DNA of 64,000 nt, from assembly GCF_932526225.1 (NCBI RefSeq), contig NC_064044.1:13951453-14015452 (forward strand), written 5' to 3'. The notes under the pieces were generated by a model. The model was not told where the DNA came from. It saw only the letters and a program-made list of their open reading frames with translations, and searched no databases. Positions 11,131-23,074 of this stretch are shown here, piece by piece. The stretch's first letter is position 1; every line of letters starts with the position of its first letter. This DNA comes from Nematostella vectensis (Eukaryota > Cnidaria > Anthozoa > Actiniaria > Edwardsiidae). Both the position numbers and the translations under genes were made by a program.

Positions 11131-12138
11131 TTAACACATTGACCCCTCAACCGGCCTGTACCGGCTTTGGGAAGTACCCACAACCCAAAAAATTCATAAA
11201 TTCAAAATAAACACAACAAGATGAAGATACTCAGGCATCAGTCTAAGGGATAAATGGTCTTGCAGATATGCATCCAGCCAAGGTGTTGGCATCTACTCTT
11301 AAGCCAAATAATAGCACAGGTTCTTTGACAAATCTCAAATCGAACAAGGAGAGAAAAGCAGAATCACCCCTCTCAATAAAATGCTCAAAATACCACACAA
11401 GGGAGAGAGATCAGCAAACACAGCTCAAGACACAAATAGATACCTTTATTCTGATCCTCCAGGTACATTTCCTTGGCCTCAAAACACAATGTCCATTCCT
11501 TGAAGGATTGAACAACCACGAAAATATCTTTACGTATTGCAAAGCATTCTGGGAGATCCAGGGGAAAATTCACGAGGGGAGGGCCAGTCAACACTCCTCT
11601 CCCCAAAGTCAGATGGTTTTTTATAAGTCTTTTCACCCCGAAGCCAAACAAATCAATTCCAGGTCATACAGACCCAGAATAGCAGTGTAAACAATTTTGC
11701 AATCAATTTGGTTTCAGAAAAGACACCATTTAGGAGAGCTGTGGTGATTCATTAGAAAATTATTTTCTCATCCAGGCAAAGCCAAACAAGAAAAAATCAT
11801 CATGAATCCACCTTTGCTTGCAAATATCCATAAGCAAAGCACTCAATTATGCCCCAAAAGACTTCATGATGTCCTGAGACACTCTCCTAATATGCTCATA
11901 GCTGTATTTTTGATGAAAAATACAAGCAACCATCAACTTGTGCTGGCTTCAGCACATCGACGAGGGATTGAAAGTGGGGACCGCAAAGCACTGTTGGAAA
12001 GCTTGGATACCGCTGACTAGGTGCAGCTGTGTTTGACTTTGACGGGCTGTATAAAACTCAGAATAGGGGGGGAGGTATCTGTTTTCAGTCTGTTTTTTCT
12101 AAATTCAGCTCCAAAAAAGCCAGGAGTCAATGGGTTAA
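11131..12138. mobile_element. piggyBac-like non-autonomous element
   Basis: Exactly 1,000 bp (11135-12134) is present here and absent from unit B, where the site reads ...CCTTAAATACC at about 29541. TTAA is duplicated at both ends (11131-11134 and 12135-12138), the hallmark of piggyBac transposition. Ends are short inverted repeats: CACATTGACCCCT on the left and, read inward from the right, CCCATTGACTCCT. The longest open frames, 140 aa on + and 88 aa on -, resemble no transposase, so it is non-autonomous. It inserted after units A and B separated. Confidence 0.75.
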
Positions 12139-12764
12139 ATACCTTTATTTTTAATTGAATGTCATTTTATTTTTATGGAACATTTTTAATTAAATCTAGA
12201 TAATTGTGCCGTCTTGAAAATATGTATATAATCTAATTTAAAGTCTGTATATTCTATAGCCCTCTCATCTGACTTCAAAATAAATAAATGTTGTTGTTTA
12301 CTTTGCACTTACATAAATAAAATGATAATTTTCAATAAAATTATATTGTTAATACAATATGACTGGCTTTAGGTGTTAAAATAAATTTACCCCTAAGTGA
12401 TTGCACATCAAGGGCTGTGAACCAAATAATTTTTTAAGAAATAACAATTTGAAAACACATTCTCAGCTTTCCTTAATTTTATTACTGTGCTAACTCTGCT
12501 TTGGGGATAGTATTTTTAAGATTTTTACCCCGTAAAAGATAGGACAATCAGCCCCATTCATGCAGCACACCTCAAGTCCACCCCCCACCTGAAAAGATGA
12601 TGCTCTTACCTTTCTTACCCCAATTAGTGTTGTGATATGACAATTTCAATACAAACCAAGATTGTATATATATTTTATCATATACAAAGTGGGCAGTGAA
12701 ATCTTTGTCATACATGTCAGAACACAGGGCCCAAACAAGTTGCAGATCTCAGGTATACCAGTCA

Positions 12765-12784
12765 ACCCTGCGCGCAGGGTCTAG
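12765..12784. mobile_element. Helitron-like 3' terminus, unit A second copy
   Basis: A perfect palindrome, ACCCTGCGCGCAGGGT, is directly followed by CTAG and then T, as expected for a Helitron 3' end. Unit B has the same end at 30172-30191. In unit C the whole upstream region is absent and sequence resumes just after the CTAG. The 5' end is not identified. Confidence 0.4.
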
Positions 12785-13059
12785 TTCAATTAGAGATATC
12801 ATTTATATGTAAAGCTCTTCGATTTTCAGTATAATGATGTAAGATATGTCGATGTTTTGCAAGCCGCATACGACTTTTGCTTCGCTTCAGTTTTGCCTCG
12901 TAACTTGAATTACACGACATACCTGTTTCGAAAGGAACGTCTTGTTCGTCTCTCGCCAGACACTGTTTGGGATAGGGATACATGCACCCTTATGCTAATA
13001 CTATATACATATTCATATAAATAAATCCGCATGCGGCGCAAATTCTAGAGGCTTGAGGC

Positions 13060-15420
13060 GTCCTAAGAGTGAATTTGTCTGCGAATTTTGCTGGAAACTT
13101 ACCATTCGGTGCAGATTCGGACTAATTCTTGAATTAGCTTTGAACCAATTTAAAAAAAAGATCCTATTAAATTTTCTGAAGAAACACCAAATACGTTTTT
13201 AACTGTCATAAAGTGTTAACATAAATACTAGTACATTGTTAACCGTAATGCTAATAAAAAGAAATTGAAGAGCTTGGGCTTCCTGTGGATAAATCTAAAT
13301 TCGTCTGTTATTCAGACTAGCTAATGAGGGGAATCCCCTACAAACGTTCGAGATTTGCAATTCAAATTTCCTACATTTATTTGTTTGTTCGTATTTTGTG
13401 CAAAGCATCATTTGATCTTCAACTACAGCCCTGATGTAGTGTCGAATTGTGCTTAAAGGCAAGTTGAACAAGGTGAAATCAAGTTAAAACTTTCGGGAAA
13501 GGAACCTCTATGTATCAAGCTTCATACCAAGCATTATTGAACGAGGTATGGATTTTGTCAGTTCTATAACAGACTATTTGGTGTTATGGTTACGGTTTTC
13601 TGTACTTACTTTGGACTTGCGAAGTCATCTTTTGTTTGTGTCATGTGGAGAAAATAGTTTCCATCACTCCTACGCTTACAACTCACTGTTTATAAGTTTT
13701 GAATCTTCTCTAGGTTTCTAGGACGGCTCTTTACTCTGTTGTGCGCAGATATCTATAACCAAAGCCTCTTGTAAATGTGTCGTGACATTTTCATACAAGT
13801 AATAATCTAATAGGAACTCTATTGTAATCCTATTTTTTTGCTGATAAAAGAAAACTATATATATTTCTAAAAAGAGAGAGGAAGCCTTAGTTTCTTAGAT
13901 TGTGCAATAGGTAATTTATTCATAATGTATCTCTTTCGTTAGGCGTGAAGCTTGCAAGTAACTTGTAGCGTGTTCCGCCATTAAAATTAGAGATTGCTGT
14001 TACTAGTCATTGAGCAATGTCTGCGGTTTTGTATAAAGGACAGCATACATTTTGAGATACAGGGTTTTGTGTGTGTTTTTTCGACATTACGTCGAAAAGC
14101 CAGTGAGAGTCAATTTGCCTGCGAAGTTTGCTGGGAACCTAGCCTTAGATTCGGACTCGGATATTTTCTTGAATTAGGGAATTTTTTAGGGAAAGTTCAT
14201 TTATTATACCGAGAGGGGTGGGGGTGGGGAGACGGGGGGGGGGAGGGGGGGATGGGGTGAGGATACTGTTGGGGGCCCTCTATAAATTTTCAAGGTCTAA
14301 AGGCGGGAGCGTCGAAAGTGTATGGATTTTTAAAACGGGGGTCACTGATTTCTTTGGGTTTTGTCTCTTCTATATAATTTGACCAAGGGTCAAATCAGAC
14401 TTCTTGGTCCAACGAGTCTCATCGGTTTGGGGGCAGTTATTGGCACGCACAATCCAGGAGAGCCACGTTTTATCTATGCAATTCAATGCCTTCACTTTTT
14501 CTGAATTAATATTTTTAGCGAATTCTTTCCCCTCCACTTCCTGACCAGCTTGCAGCTAATCTCTTGCTCGCATTCCTTTGACATTGTCCTTTGCGTTCCT
14601 TCCTTCCTTTCCTCCTTCCTTCTTTGTTTTTCTGGAGGGGTGGGTGGGGGGGTTTCTAAAATATGGAGGAAGCATAAGGGGGGCATGAGAAATTTTGTTC
14701 CTCCTGTAGTGGGGGGAGGGCAACTAATTTTATCCCTTACTTTTATCAAAATCCTCACGCGTCCTCCCCCCCCTCGGGATAATAAATGAACTTTTCCTTA
14801 GAAACACTATTAAAAAGACACTGTCAAAGAACACCCAAAAAGCCTAAGCATAAATACCAGTTCATTGTTTACAATAACGTCCACAGAGACAAATTTTAGA
14901 AATGCAGTTTTTAGGGGGTTATTTTTTTCATTTCCATACCCAGAGGAGGGGGGGGGGGGGGGGGGTAAAACTTTTATCTTGTTCCACGTGAGATACCGAC
15001 CAGGTGATCTGCCTTATTACACATAATTTTCGCGGCGTCAAAATTTCGAGATTTTGAGTTGGCGATATTTCGCGACACTTTATTTTCGCGATTTTCCTAT
15101 TATCGTAAAAACCCGATCACTTTATTTTCGCGATTTCGCGATTTTTGGGATAATAAAATCAAGCAAAACAAATTAAATGGAATGGAATTAATGTGCTGTA
15201 ATCATCAAAACTGACACAATTTGCAACAAAACGATGCGTTGGCTAAATTTATTTTCATAAAAATCTATACAAGTCAAACTCATATATATACCCTTACTTT
15301 ATGTACATAAGGTGTATCATAAAGCTTATTAAACGACCAATACTCCCCCATATGTTTCTTGTGTACTCACTTAATTTTCGCGCATCCTAATTTTCGCGTC
15401 ACTTTATTTTCGCCAATATT
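13060..15420. repeat. Non-coding spacer with older internal duplications (unit A)
   Basis: No gene is seen. The stretch GAATTTGTCTGCGAATTTTGCTGG...TCGGACT..TTCTTGAATTAG near 13066-13135 recurs diverged at about 14108-14175. The part near 13180-13250 recurs at about 14820-14890. G-runs lie at 14208-14262 and 14950-14965. A cluster of TTTTCGCG/TTTCGCGA motifs lies at about 15028-15140 and 15378-15416. Unit B carries the same layout at about 33200-35400. Confidence 0.5.
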
Positions 15421-15678
15421 TATTGTAATTTTCTAATAAAAGAAAACCATATATATTTCTAACAGACATATATATTTCTAACAGGAACACTTATAGTTTG
15501 TTAGTTCTTTAGATTCTGCATTAGGTAATTTATTCATAATGTACTTCAATCTGATGATCGCTAGGCGTGAAGCTTGCAAATAACTTTAGTGAGTTCCGCT
15601 ATAGGCTCTATTTCCAGTCGTCGCTAGGCCTTGTCGGCCCTACTAACGGTTGGATAAATGGTCACACACGCTTGTCCG

Positions 15679-15832
15679 TGACGTCACGCCGATTATTCAA
15701 CTTCTTTGCATCTATTCGTGCTATAAAACACCAATAAACACTCAAAAAGGTAAAAGAATACTTGAGGATGTAAACTTTACTCGAAATCAGCGTTTCAAAT
15801 CCCGACTGATCTCGCTAATGGGCAATGTAAGA
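15679..15832 (+). promoter_or_regulatory. CRE + TATA promoter candidate and first exon for copy 2
   Basis: A perfect CRE (TGACGTCA, 15679-15686) lies 36 bases before TATAAAA (15722-15728). A good donor, GTAAGA, follows at 15827-15832. The next good acceptor on this strand, TAATTTCAG at 16467, opens the large TPR-CHAT exon. This gives a coherent model: TSS near 15750, a short untranslated exon, an intron of about 640 bp, then the coding exon. Copy 3 has the same arrangement; copy 4 has lost it. No RNA evidence is available. Confidence 0.45.
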
Positions 15833-16487
15833 AGACAAAGCCAACAGATGTCAACACTACTCTCCCACGTCACAGGCCCGTTGGCTAGGGGGGAAGGGGA
15901 GGGGGAACTCCCACACGCCGGCTATTTTCCCCTGTTTGATGAGTATTTCAAGAGAAACAAAAAATAGATGAAATAATAATAATAATAAAAAAAAAACGTC
16001 TTTCACGTTCGAAGCTCTTGTACGCGACCGCAAAGCACGACGGATGTATGAGAAAAAAGGACATTGTCATTGCCATCAGAATGTTTGATTTCTCCTCTGT
16101 CTGTCGTTTTAAAATGGGACGGTGCGTTTTCGATGAAGAAAGTGTCAGAAATAAAGTGTTAACACATAAAATAGAAACATATTTTTGCTGTGAATAGCTT
16201 AACTACTCTAGCCAAAACTAATCATATAAACCAACCTTTTAAAAAAGCGTGCAGCGCTACCTTAAAAGTGCGAATAAGACTATTTCTTCAAAAACAGTCA
16301 CTCTAGAAGATAAGTGTGAGCATGCAAATGTGATGAAGAAAGGTATTCTAAAAACATACTTATATACATATAATACTTAATACTCAATACATATACTAAA
16401 TTTTGCATTACATTACAATAAATTGTATTTTAAAATAATTTCTTTGAATTATGTTATCTAATTTCAGATTTGGCAAAACACCACAAG

Positions 16488-19400
16488 ATGTGTGAGGGCA
16501 AGCCTTTTTCTGACTGGGGCGTGGCCGAGTGGGACGCCATTGGCAGGGTGTGGTCCAACCTTCCCAACATATTCGGTTTCCTGATTATGTGGGGGATGAC
16601 CATGAGCCCTCTGACACCAGACCAGCAGATTCGTTTACTGAAAGTATGTTACGATATTTCGTACTTGCTCGGGAGCAGCAAGATGATGATGTGTGTGTAT
16701 TTGAAAGCGGGCGACACATTTTCTAAAATAGCGCAGTATGAAAATGCAATGTCATGTTATACAGCTGCTATGGAAATAGCGAAATCAAATGATGACAATC
16801 AGACTCAAGCAGCTTGTTATAGATTGATGGGTGAAATTCATTGCAGGCTGCACGATTACAATCAGTCAATGGAGAATTTCCAACACGCACTTAGTCTATG
16901 TCAAAAGACAGGTGACGTGAGTGGTCAAGCTGAAGCATACCATGGTATGGGTAATGTGCACAGGTCTCAGGGCAAGTACGAGGACGCAATGAATAACTAC
17001 CAACACGCACTTAGTCTATTTCAAAAGACAGGTGACGAGAGTGGTCAAGCTGAAGCATACCATGGTATGGGTAATGTGCACAGGTCTCAAGGCAAGTACG
17101 AGGACGCAATGAATAACTACCAACACGCACTTAGTCTATTTCAAAAGACAGGTGACGAGAGTGGTCAAGCTGAAGCATACCATGGTATGGGTAATGTGCA
17201 CAGGTCTCAGGGCAAGTACGAAGACGCAATGAATAACTACCAACACGCACTTAGTCTATGTCAAAAGACAGGTGACGAGAGTGGTCAAGCTGAAGCATAC
17301 CATGGTATGGGTAATGTGCACAGGTCTCAGGGCAAGTACGAGGACGCAATGAATAACTACCAACACGCACTTAGTCTATGTTAAAAGACAGGTGACGAGA
17401 GTGGTCAAGCTAATGCATACGGCGCTATGGCGATTATTCACGGAGTTATTTGTAAATACGAGGAGGAGAAGAAATGCATTCGTCAAGCAATCAGTCTTGC
17501 TGCAACGTTAGAGAACGTGCAGCCCAACCTAGGGAAGCGTGGAGGACTATACACGAAAAGTGGAGACTTCAACGAGGCGAACAAGTGTTACGAAAAGCTG
17601 CTTGATTCATGTTTAAAGAATGGCGACGAAGTTGGGCAAGAACAGACACATGTTATGATGGGTATGCTGCACCTGTCTCAAGGTAACCTCGATAAGGCTA
17701 TGGAGTGCTGCCAACAAGCGATAGATAAGTGCGAGAAGAGTGGTAGCACGTATAGAGAATCAATATTGTATTGGATGATGGCTGAAGTGCATTTTATTCG
17801 TCTTAACTACAAGGAGGCACTTGAGTACTTCCTGCTTGCAGAATATTATTCTCCGAAAACTAGCACTCGCTTTCTTTCTAATATATACCAGGGTATCGGC
17901 AAGTTGTATATCTGTATGGGCCAGTTTGAAGATGCGGAATCGTATCTTTTAAAAAGCTTCATTTGTTACGAGCAAATCTTCACTAATCTTGGAAAGCTAG
18001 AAGAAGCAAAAACTAATATCGTAGATACCTATATTGAAGCATATCACTGGCTAGTCTTTGTGTCAGTTGTACTCGGGAAAAAGAGCCAAGCCTTGTTGGT
18101 GTCAGAGCAAGGAAGATCGCGCGCCCTTAGTGAAAACCTTCAAACCAAATATGGACTTCAAGGAGATGCAACAAAGAGCTCATTAGACCAAGAAGTATGT
18201 TTGTTAGTCAGTGGTACCTCGCCCTTGTTTGTTGTTGTATCATTGAGTGATATATACCTTCACTTATTCACTCTCTCATCTCTAACTCCGTTAGTTGTAC
18301 ATCCCGCAGCAATGCAAATGACAGATGAAGCTGAACAATGGCTATCTCTTCTCAAATACCTGATCAACAGAGTTATATGTGATGCAAATCGGCACGTCCG
18401 TCAAAATCGCGATGATACCTTCGAAGACAGATCGCTGGACCTGGACTATGATGACGAGTCTGAACAACAACACGTGCTGACAGAACTCGCAAGGGTAACA
18501 CTAGGGTCCAAGGGCTCAGAGAAGACGAATGAAATCGGAGGCGAATCAAGCGGGAACAGAAAAGACAAGAGTTTCGCCAAGATGCGGGGCGGAGATAGTG
18601 AATGTCACCTTGCTACCAGGTCTCCTTTACCACATACCACAGGAAAACCGAAGGCGAGTGACGAGGGTACTAGCGGTAAAGTACCACAGGAGCACGAAGA
18701 AGACGTCTGTTCGCCACCCCCAATAGGCAGTGCCGAGACACAGAGAGGGTCCGGTCTACTAAAAGAGCTGTACCGGATACTGATTGAACCAATTGAGAAG
18801 GAACTCACCCAAGTTGAAGTCGTGTTTGTTCCTGAAGGAGTTACGTTCATGGTCCCATTCGGCGCTCTGCAGTCGCCAGACGGGAGATTCCTCGCTGAGA
18901 AAAAGGCAATTCGTTTCGGCCCATCACTCACTTCTCTTAAGTTACTGCGAGAATGTCCTGAAGACAAGCACTGCAAACATGGTGTACTTGTCGTTGCGAA
19001 TCCAAGATCGAACGCAAACGTATTTACACGCAACAGGAGTGGAGCCGACGTGGTGATGTCTTTTCACGAGAGGTTTGCAAATCTCCCTGCAGCAAGTAAG
19101 GAAGCTATCAAGATCAGAGAAATACTGCCCGACGTGACATGTTTGATCGAGTACCAAGCGACCAAGAATGCGGTGATGCAGAGTCTCGAGAAAGGCGTCG
19201 GTGTTATACACATCGCTTCGCACGGTGACTCACAGACGGGTGAAATATTAGTCGCACCAGAACCACGCATGGATAAGCATGATACCGCCGAAAAAGAGGA
19301 ATACCTCCTGACGATGAAGGAAATCAGCTCGTGTCAAATCAACGCAAGTCTGGTCGTGCTCAGCTGCTGTCATAGCGGCAGAGGCCAGATCAGAGCCGAG

Positions 19401-19652
19401 GGCGTGATGGGTCTGGCGCGAGCGTTCCTCGCTGCAGGAGCTCGCTCCGTGCTCGCAACGCTGTGGACTATTGGCGACAATGCCACACTGGAGCTCATGG
19501 AGCGCTTCTATCGTCACCTGGCCAGCGGATTGTCAACTAGTGCAAGTCTCAAGCGGACAATCCGGGACACCATCTCAATGAATGATAAATACAGCCACCC
19601 CTATTACTGGGGCGCGTTTGTTCTCGTCGGTGATGACGTCACTATACGGTAG
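16488..19652 (+). pseudogene. TPR-CHAT protein, copy 2, one in-frame stop codon
   Basis: A full-length homologue of copy 3 in a single large exon. The exon begins at 16468 after a TTTCAG acceptor; the first in-frame ATG is 16488 (AAGATGT context), used as start. At 17382-17384 a TAA replaces the CAA (Gln) present at that position in the sister repeats, a one-base C-to-T change at codon 299. The frame then stays open to 19652. Upstream are an N-terminal helical region and TPRs including four nearly identical 40-residue units. Downstream are further TPRs, the acidic linker and an intact CHAT domain with His codon 19221-19223 and Cys codon 19368-19370. If the stop is real it would give a short TPR-only product. 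It could also be a polymorphic null allele, since no other lesion is seen. Confidence 0.85.
16875..17394 (+). repeat. 120-bp coding repeats (TPR units) of copy 2
   Basis: Four complete 120-bp units and part of a fifth encode the 40-residue TPR pattern HALSLxQKTGDxSGQAEAY and GMGNVHRSQGKYEDAMNNYQ. The units differ at only a few bases (for example TGT/TTT after CTA, CAG/CAA, GAG/GAA), far less than from copy 3. This indicates very recent expansion or gene conversion. The 40-residue period is that of kinesin-light-chain-like TPRs. Confidence 0.9.
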
Positions 19653-19948
19653 AGACGTAGAAGGGAAGTTTCAAGAAACTCTGGAACCCTGCAACACAGG
19701 GAACTCGGAGGAGTAAGCTCAGCTTGACTTGTTTTCATATTTGTATGACAGTTATATCTCATGTGTATTCATTTTTGTACTATTTTTCTCTAGGGTCTTT
19801 TTTGAAAAGGTGCCCTCCAGAGTAAGGCCGTGATTCGTTATTTGCTTATTTGAAGGCAGAGCACAAGTCAATAACTTTTGATTGATTTTGATTCGCAAGT
19901 CGTAGCTTATCTATAAAACAATCTAGTTGAGTGTAACCAATTTAACAA

Positions 19949-19954
19949 AATAAA
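19949..19954 (+). promoter_or_regulatory. Possible poly(A) signal of copy 2
   Basis: AATAAA, at the position equivalent to 2211 in unit A, about 300 bases after the stop. Confidence 0.3.
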
Positions 19955-20730
19955 ACAAAAAGGTTGTGAACAGGCGCGTACCCAGGATTGGCTGAGGAGG
20001 GGTGCGCAGTCATAGGAATCATTTAGAAAAAGCAAAAGATTCGAAGATTTCTTAAGAAGAAATGACCCCCTTTTGGGCCACCAAGAGGGGGGGGGATGCG
20101 TGCGCATTCTGCGGAGGGAGCGAATGTTTTTTTTAGGGTTATTCGAGAGGGAACCCCTAAAAGCATTCCCGAAGGCTTGTATTCTTTGATAATAATAGTC
20201 GAGTTAAATTTCACTTTGCTAATTCCGCTTATTAATCAAATCCAGATTATTAGTAAATAATCCCCAAAGTTAATTCTTCTTAGAATGTAAGAAATCCATT
20301 GCTATAACTGCAGATTAAGATACGGTTTTTCATCATTTTTCTTTTCTTTATTAATTATTATAAAGTATATCCTTTTGATGCTCTTTGCGTAGGAACAAAT
20401 AAGTATAATAATAATAATGATATTAATTGTATAGTAGAGACTAGTGTTGGCCATATTATAGTATTTGTAGGAATAGAAGAGGAAATAAAATGTAAATACA
20501 AGTGTTGGACCCGCTGTTACAACTGCAGACGCAGATGTAGATGTTACACCTACATTGCTGCGTTCACGCTATCGTTCCTTTTATAACATACCGCTACAGA
20601 TCGGTACCCAGGGTTTTTCATGAGGTGGGGAGGGGGGGGGTTCGAAAACCTAAAAAAATGAACCTTTTCACTGGAGGAAGGGGGGCGGAAATGTTTTATG
20701 TGCTAGGGATAACACCGTTCTCATGATGTT

Positions 20731-20931
20731 GCGCGCGCATCCAAAATACAATAGACTGGCGGGCCACAGCTGTTCTGAAATGGCGTACAAAGTGGAGTTT
20801 ACAGACGAAGCTATAGAAAGTGCTGACAGTGTGCTTCTTTTGCAGTGTTTTGGACCTAGAGTCAAATTTCCCTTTATCCGCATCATTTTGGATCAGCTAT
20901 GGCCCGCCAATCTGTGGCATTTTGGACGCGC
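20731..20931. repeat. Foldback element, unit B copy
   Basis: The same inverted arms as at 2981-3181, around the core ACTGGCGGGCCA, with one arm changed to CCCGCCAATCT, which weakens the pairing. Confidence 0.5.
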
Positions 20932-21871
20932 ACGGAAGATCACAAAAACGGTCCTTGTACCTGTCGCTGTTGGGATATCGCAAATGCACAAATATTCTTA
21001 TAATAATAAGCACGTGATAAGGGGGGTTTGAGGGCATGCTTTCTCCTGGGGACTTTCAACTCCTGCATTTTCCACAAGCTTTATAAACGACAATTCTTCA
21101 GGGGAAGATCCCTATAAATTACTTCAGGAATAGCGCTCCTACTCAAACCGCATGTCCGCTGCTATAAAAATCAAGTACCACTGCCAGCTGGGACGAAATA
21201 ACCAAGGGAAAATGGTCAGCTAAATGGGTAAACGAATCCAAGCTCAAAGTTGTAGCCTGAGGCCTTTTCCACCTGTGTGCATTACTACGCGACCATCGGA
21301 ACTCGATCGGCGATTGGAGAATCGCCAATTCCAGTGGTAGCGTAGCATTTCATACTGTGGTAACCGTGATGTATTCTTTCTGTATTTTAGGTACAAATTT
21401 AGTTTTACCTCGGATATTTGGGGGGGAGGTGTAGGTAAATTTTGCTCTCTCAAAGCTGTTGTTAAAAATGCCACTGGATTTACTAGTGACTAGAGCTAAT
21501 ATCATGCATTTATCATTGCTTTGAGCACATACATGTGTGACCGGGTGGTATTTTGGGTTATTTTAGATTTTGCAAAGATTTTAAGTAAGCGATTTTTGGA
21601 TTGCGATTATAATTGTTTTACGTATTTTACGGATTGTTTCTCAAACGTGATTCTAATTCGATCCGTACACGTTTAGGAATTTACTTTCAACATGTTTCAA
21701 ATTCCTTTAGATTAGTATCAATAGCTTGATAGTGCTTATTGAATCAAGTAAGCGTCCTTTTACTATTTCCCAGGAAGATTTGTTTCTAAATTTGACAGGA
21801 CAATGGACGCTGAGTAATTTGAACGGTAGTAAATGTTAGCTTCCCTAGAAAAATGCGCTTCCCCAAGCGAG

Positions 21872-22090
21872 TATAAAATCGGCTGTTTTTACAGTATTAG
21901 TTAGTTTTTTTTTTTTTTTAGTTTAGTACCGTTGAGCAAAGGAGACGCATTGCTTGCGCGGCGTGATGCGGGAGCGAGATGTGCAGTTGCTCAGGGAAGA
22001 CAGTCAGCAGAGATAAGCTACAAGCTTAGAGCGCTGTCCGTACGGGCCTGTCATGCCAGTTGTGTTCAGTTTGATTTACCAGTTGTAAGT
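21872..22090 (+). promoter_or_regulatory. TATA motif and possible untranslated exon, unit B
   Basis: TATAAAA (21872-21878) is followed by a T-rich run and about 180 bases ending at the donor GTAAGT (22085-22090). The donor context CAGTT|GTAAGT is strong. An open frame runs through the segment but has no ATG, and its residues change between units B, C and D, so it is more likely a 5' untranslated exon or non-coding RNA than coding. It might be the distant first exon of the following TPR-CHAT gene, but the distance of about 14 kb makes this uncertain. Confidence 0.35.
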
Positions 22091-22794
22091 ACTTTGTTTT
22101 TAAAACTAGCTTTGGTTTAGGTTACCTTTTCTCGGGATTGAACTATGTTTGTTATCACTTAAAATTTATTATTTAATTTGTTAAAAAATTCTTATAAGTT
22201 CATGCCTTGCATCATGTATTCGTTCTCACGTTGCCTTTCGCTCGATTGTTTTCGTTTCATTCCATTTAATTTTGCCTACTTTTTGGCTGGTGTCAGAACC
22301 TGATAGTTTTGCATTCAGTATTGCATTTGTTTCTACATTTTTCGTAACCGCACGGTAAATGTCAAGTTCCGACGGTTACACATGCATGGAAATACTTTTT
22401 TTCTGTAATAATTCCAGATTTTTTTTTTGCAAAAATCATGAGAAAGATGGCGGAAATTCTTACCAAAAAAGGATTATAAACGTTTTTATGGCCTTTTTGC
22501 ATTGTGAAGCCGTTAAAAGGTTTATTCTGACATATCTCAAGGATTGAAGATAATTTAAACCTTATATTTGATAATATAGGCAAAATTTGAAATAATAGCT
22601 TAAGATTGTATTCATCTTTATCTGTACTCTATATCAACCCCTCGGAAAATATTATCATCCATATAGCAGATTTTACTGTTGGATGATTGAAAATGTAATT
22701 CAAGTGGATTTAGTTCGAAAATTAAAAATACACCACCAAATTTTTTCGGCAGTAAAAGATTCGTACCACTAACCCAGAGACTTAAACTATCGGC

Positions 22795-22940
22795 TCATTC
22801 CTTTGGAGTCTCCTCAGCTGGTGCCTCATCTTGCGCAGGCGCGGTATCTTGTTCTACTGGGGCCTCGCTTGCAGGCTGGTCTGTCGGAGCGTCTGGCCCA
22901 GTGTCTGCTGGTGGGCCGCCATCTTCTGCTGGTTGGTTTT
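22795..22940 (-). CDS. Terminal exon of unknown gene, Pro/Ala/Glu-rich C-terminus, unit B
   Basis: Read on the minus strand, a splice acceptor (TTGCTTCACAG) opens a 146-base exon encoding about 47 residues in which Pro, Ala, Glu and Asp dominate (for example DAPTDQPASEAPVEQ), ending in TGA. The frame is the only one open throughout. Unit C differs by a silent change (CCA to CCC) in this frame, which supports coding. No upstream exon could be recognised. It resembles acidic disordered tails; no function is proposed. Confidence 0.4.
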
Positions 22941-23074
22941 CTGTGAAGCAAACGAAGGAATAAAGTCAGTGCCTCATCAACGGACGGCATCAAGATGATG
23001 ACAAGGACCCTGACTATTTGGTCCTCTATGTGTTGATTTGTTGCTTGCTTTCTTTCGCTTCTCCCCCACCCCCT

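Larger units (their letters stand above)
2062..19652 (+). repeat. Tandem segmental duplication, unit A
   Basis: This is the first complete stop-to-stop unit (17,591 bp): a 14.4-kb spacer followed by TPR-CHAT copy 2. The spacer aligns in order with units B and C over most of its length. Compared with them it lacks about 165 bp of the 3' flank (near 2155), about 0.7 kb after the TATA motif at 4126, about 0.9 kb inside the minus-strand Pro/Ala/Glu-rich exon (near 4475) and about 0.5 kb near 15420. It alone carries the piggyBac-like insertion at 11135-12134. Confidence 0.9.

Noticed and set aside
11268-11690. 140-codon frame inside the piggyBac-like element
   Set aside because: No transposase motifs and low-complexity composition; likely chance.
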